This document shows, in pieces, positions 63,779 through 64,000 of a DNA stretch of 64,000 nt (position 1 is its first letter; each line of letters begins with the position of its first letter). Made by a program: the position numbers and the translations under genes. Source of the stretch: Branchipolynoe longqiensis (Eukaryota; Annelida; Polychaeta; Phyllodocida; Polynoidae); contig CM059198.1 of assembly GCA_030323885.1 (NCBI GenBank), positions 11,880,462 to 11,944,461 of the forward strand, in the 5' to 3' direction. Under the pieces are notes generated by a model. That model saw only the letters and a program-made list of their open reading frames with translations. It was not told where the DNA came from and searched no databases.

Positions 63779-64000
63779 TCATACATAAGATATATCTGTT
63801 TTCTTGCGAATGAGCTTGTTTTGTTTTAAATTATAAATAATATATTTATATGGATCAGAGGCACTACATTTCTGGTTATGACCACATTTTATACAAGTTT
63901 CTCAGGATATCCCAAAATTGTCTTCTTATAATAACTGGATGTGAATGTAAATTCCAGATAACTGATCTTCATCCTTTGCGCAGAGAGATTTGATTGACAC

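Overview
This window is animal DNA, not bacterial: split genes with GT-AG introns, SINEs, several classes of eukaryotic transposon, and one conserved animal gene. The tRNA-derived SINEs (one with a 'tttacgtcctagcaacat' core, another with a block ending in a cttttatatgcactttccc-type motif) resemble families I remember from molluscs and other marine invertebrates. I therefore suggest a lophotrochozoan, probably a mollusc, but the species is not identifiable from sequence alone.

Host gene. The only convincing host gene is on the minus strand, from 63145 down to 27695. Eleven internal exons with matching phases encode about 678 residues of VPS13B, a bridge-like lipid-transfer protein that works at the Golgi. 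The 5' exons lie beyond the right edge. I saw no further exon below 27695, so the gene probably continues through a very long intron or beyond the left edge. Its introns are packed with repeats, including two DIRS retrotransposons on the same strand as the gene.

Left third (1-24.8 kb): nested mobile DNA. A 5'-truncated LINE (920-9850, 12-bp target duplication) was split by a 7.07-kb PIF/Harbinger transposon (2712-9780, TTA duplication, 36-bp TIRs). The Harbinger element carries convergent MADF-type and DDE transposase genes, each with a TATA box. Next is a decayed Ty3/Gypsy element (10181-24837, 4-bp ATAC duplication) without an integrase core. It was split by a Ngaro/PAT-type tyrosine-recombinase element (17706-23273) with textbook A1-ORFs-B1A2-B2 split direct repeats. 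A SINE in turn split the RNase H of that element (16-bp duplication).

Middle and right (24.8-64 kb): VPS13B exons separated by SINEs, TIR-type miniature elements, and a full-length DIRS element (31781-37120). The DIRS element has three open frames and an internal complementary region made from the reverse complements of both of its ends. A second, damaged DIRS copy (50591-about 58360) contains a truncated Ngaro-like insertion and a very young 502-bp LTR element.

Most interesting observation. Two copies (38155-38641 and 50999-51500) of a terminal-repeat retrotransposon in miniature (TRIM) have 182-bp LTRs, and each LTR contains a whole tRNA-Gln-like sequence with A and B boxes. The element has TG...CA ends, a tRNA-primer site, a polypurine tract and a 4-bp GTAA duplication. 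In copy 2 the two LTRs look identical. Its primer site and LTR start resemble those of the Gypsy element in the same window, a possible mobilising partner.
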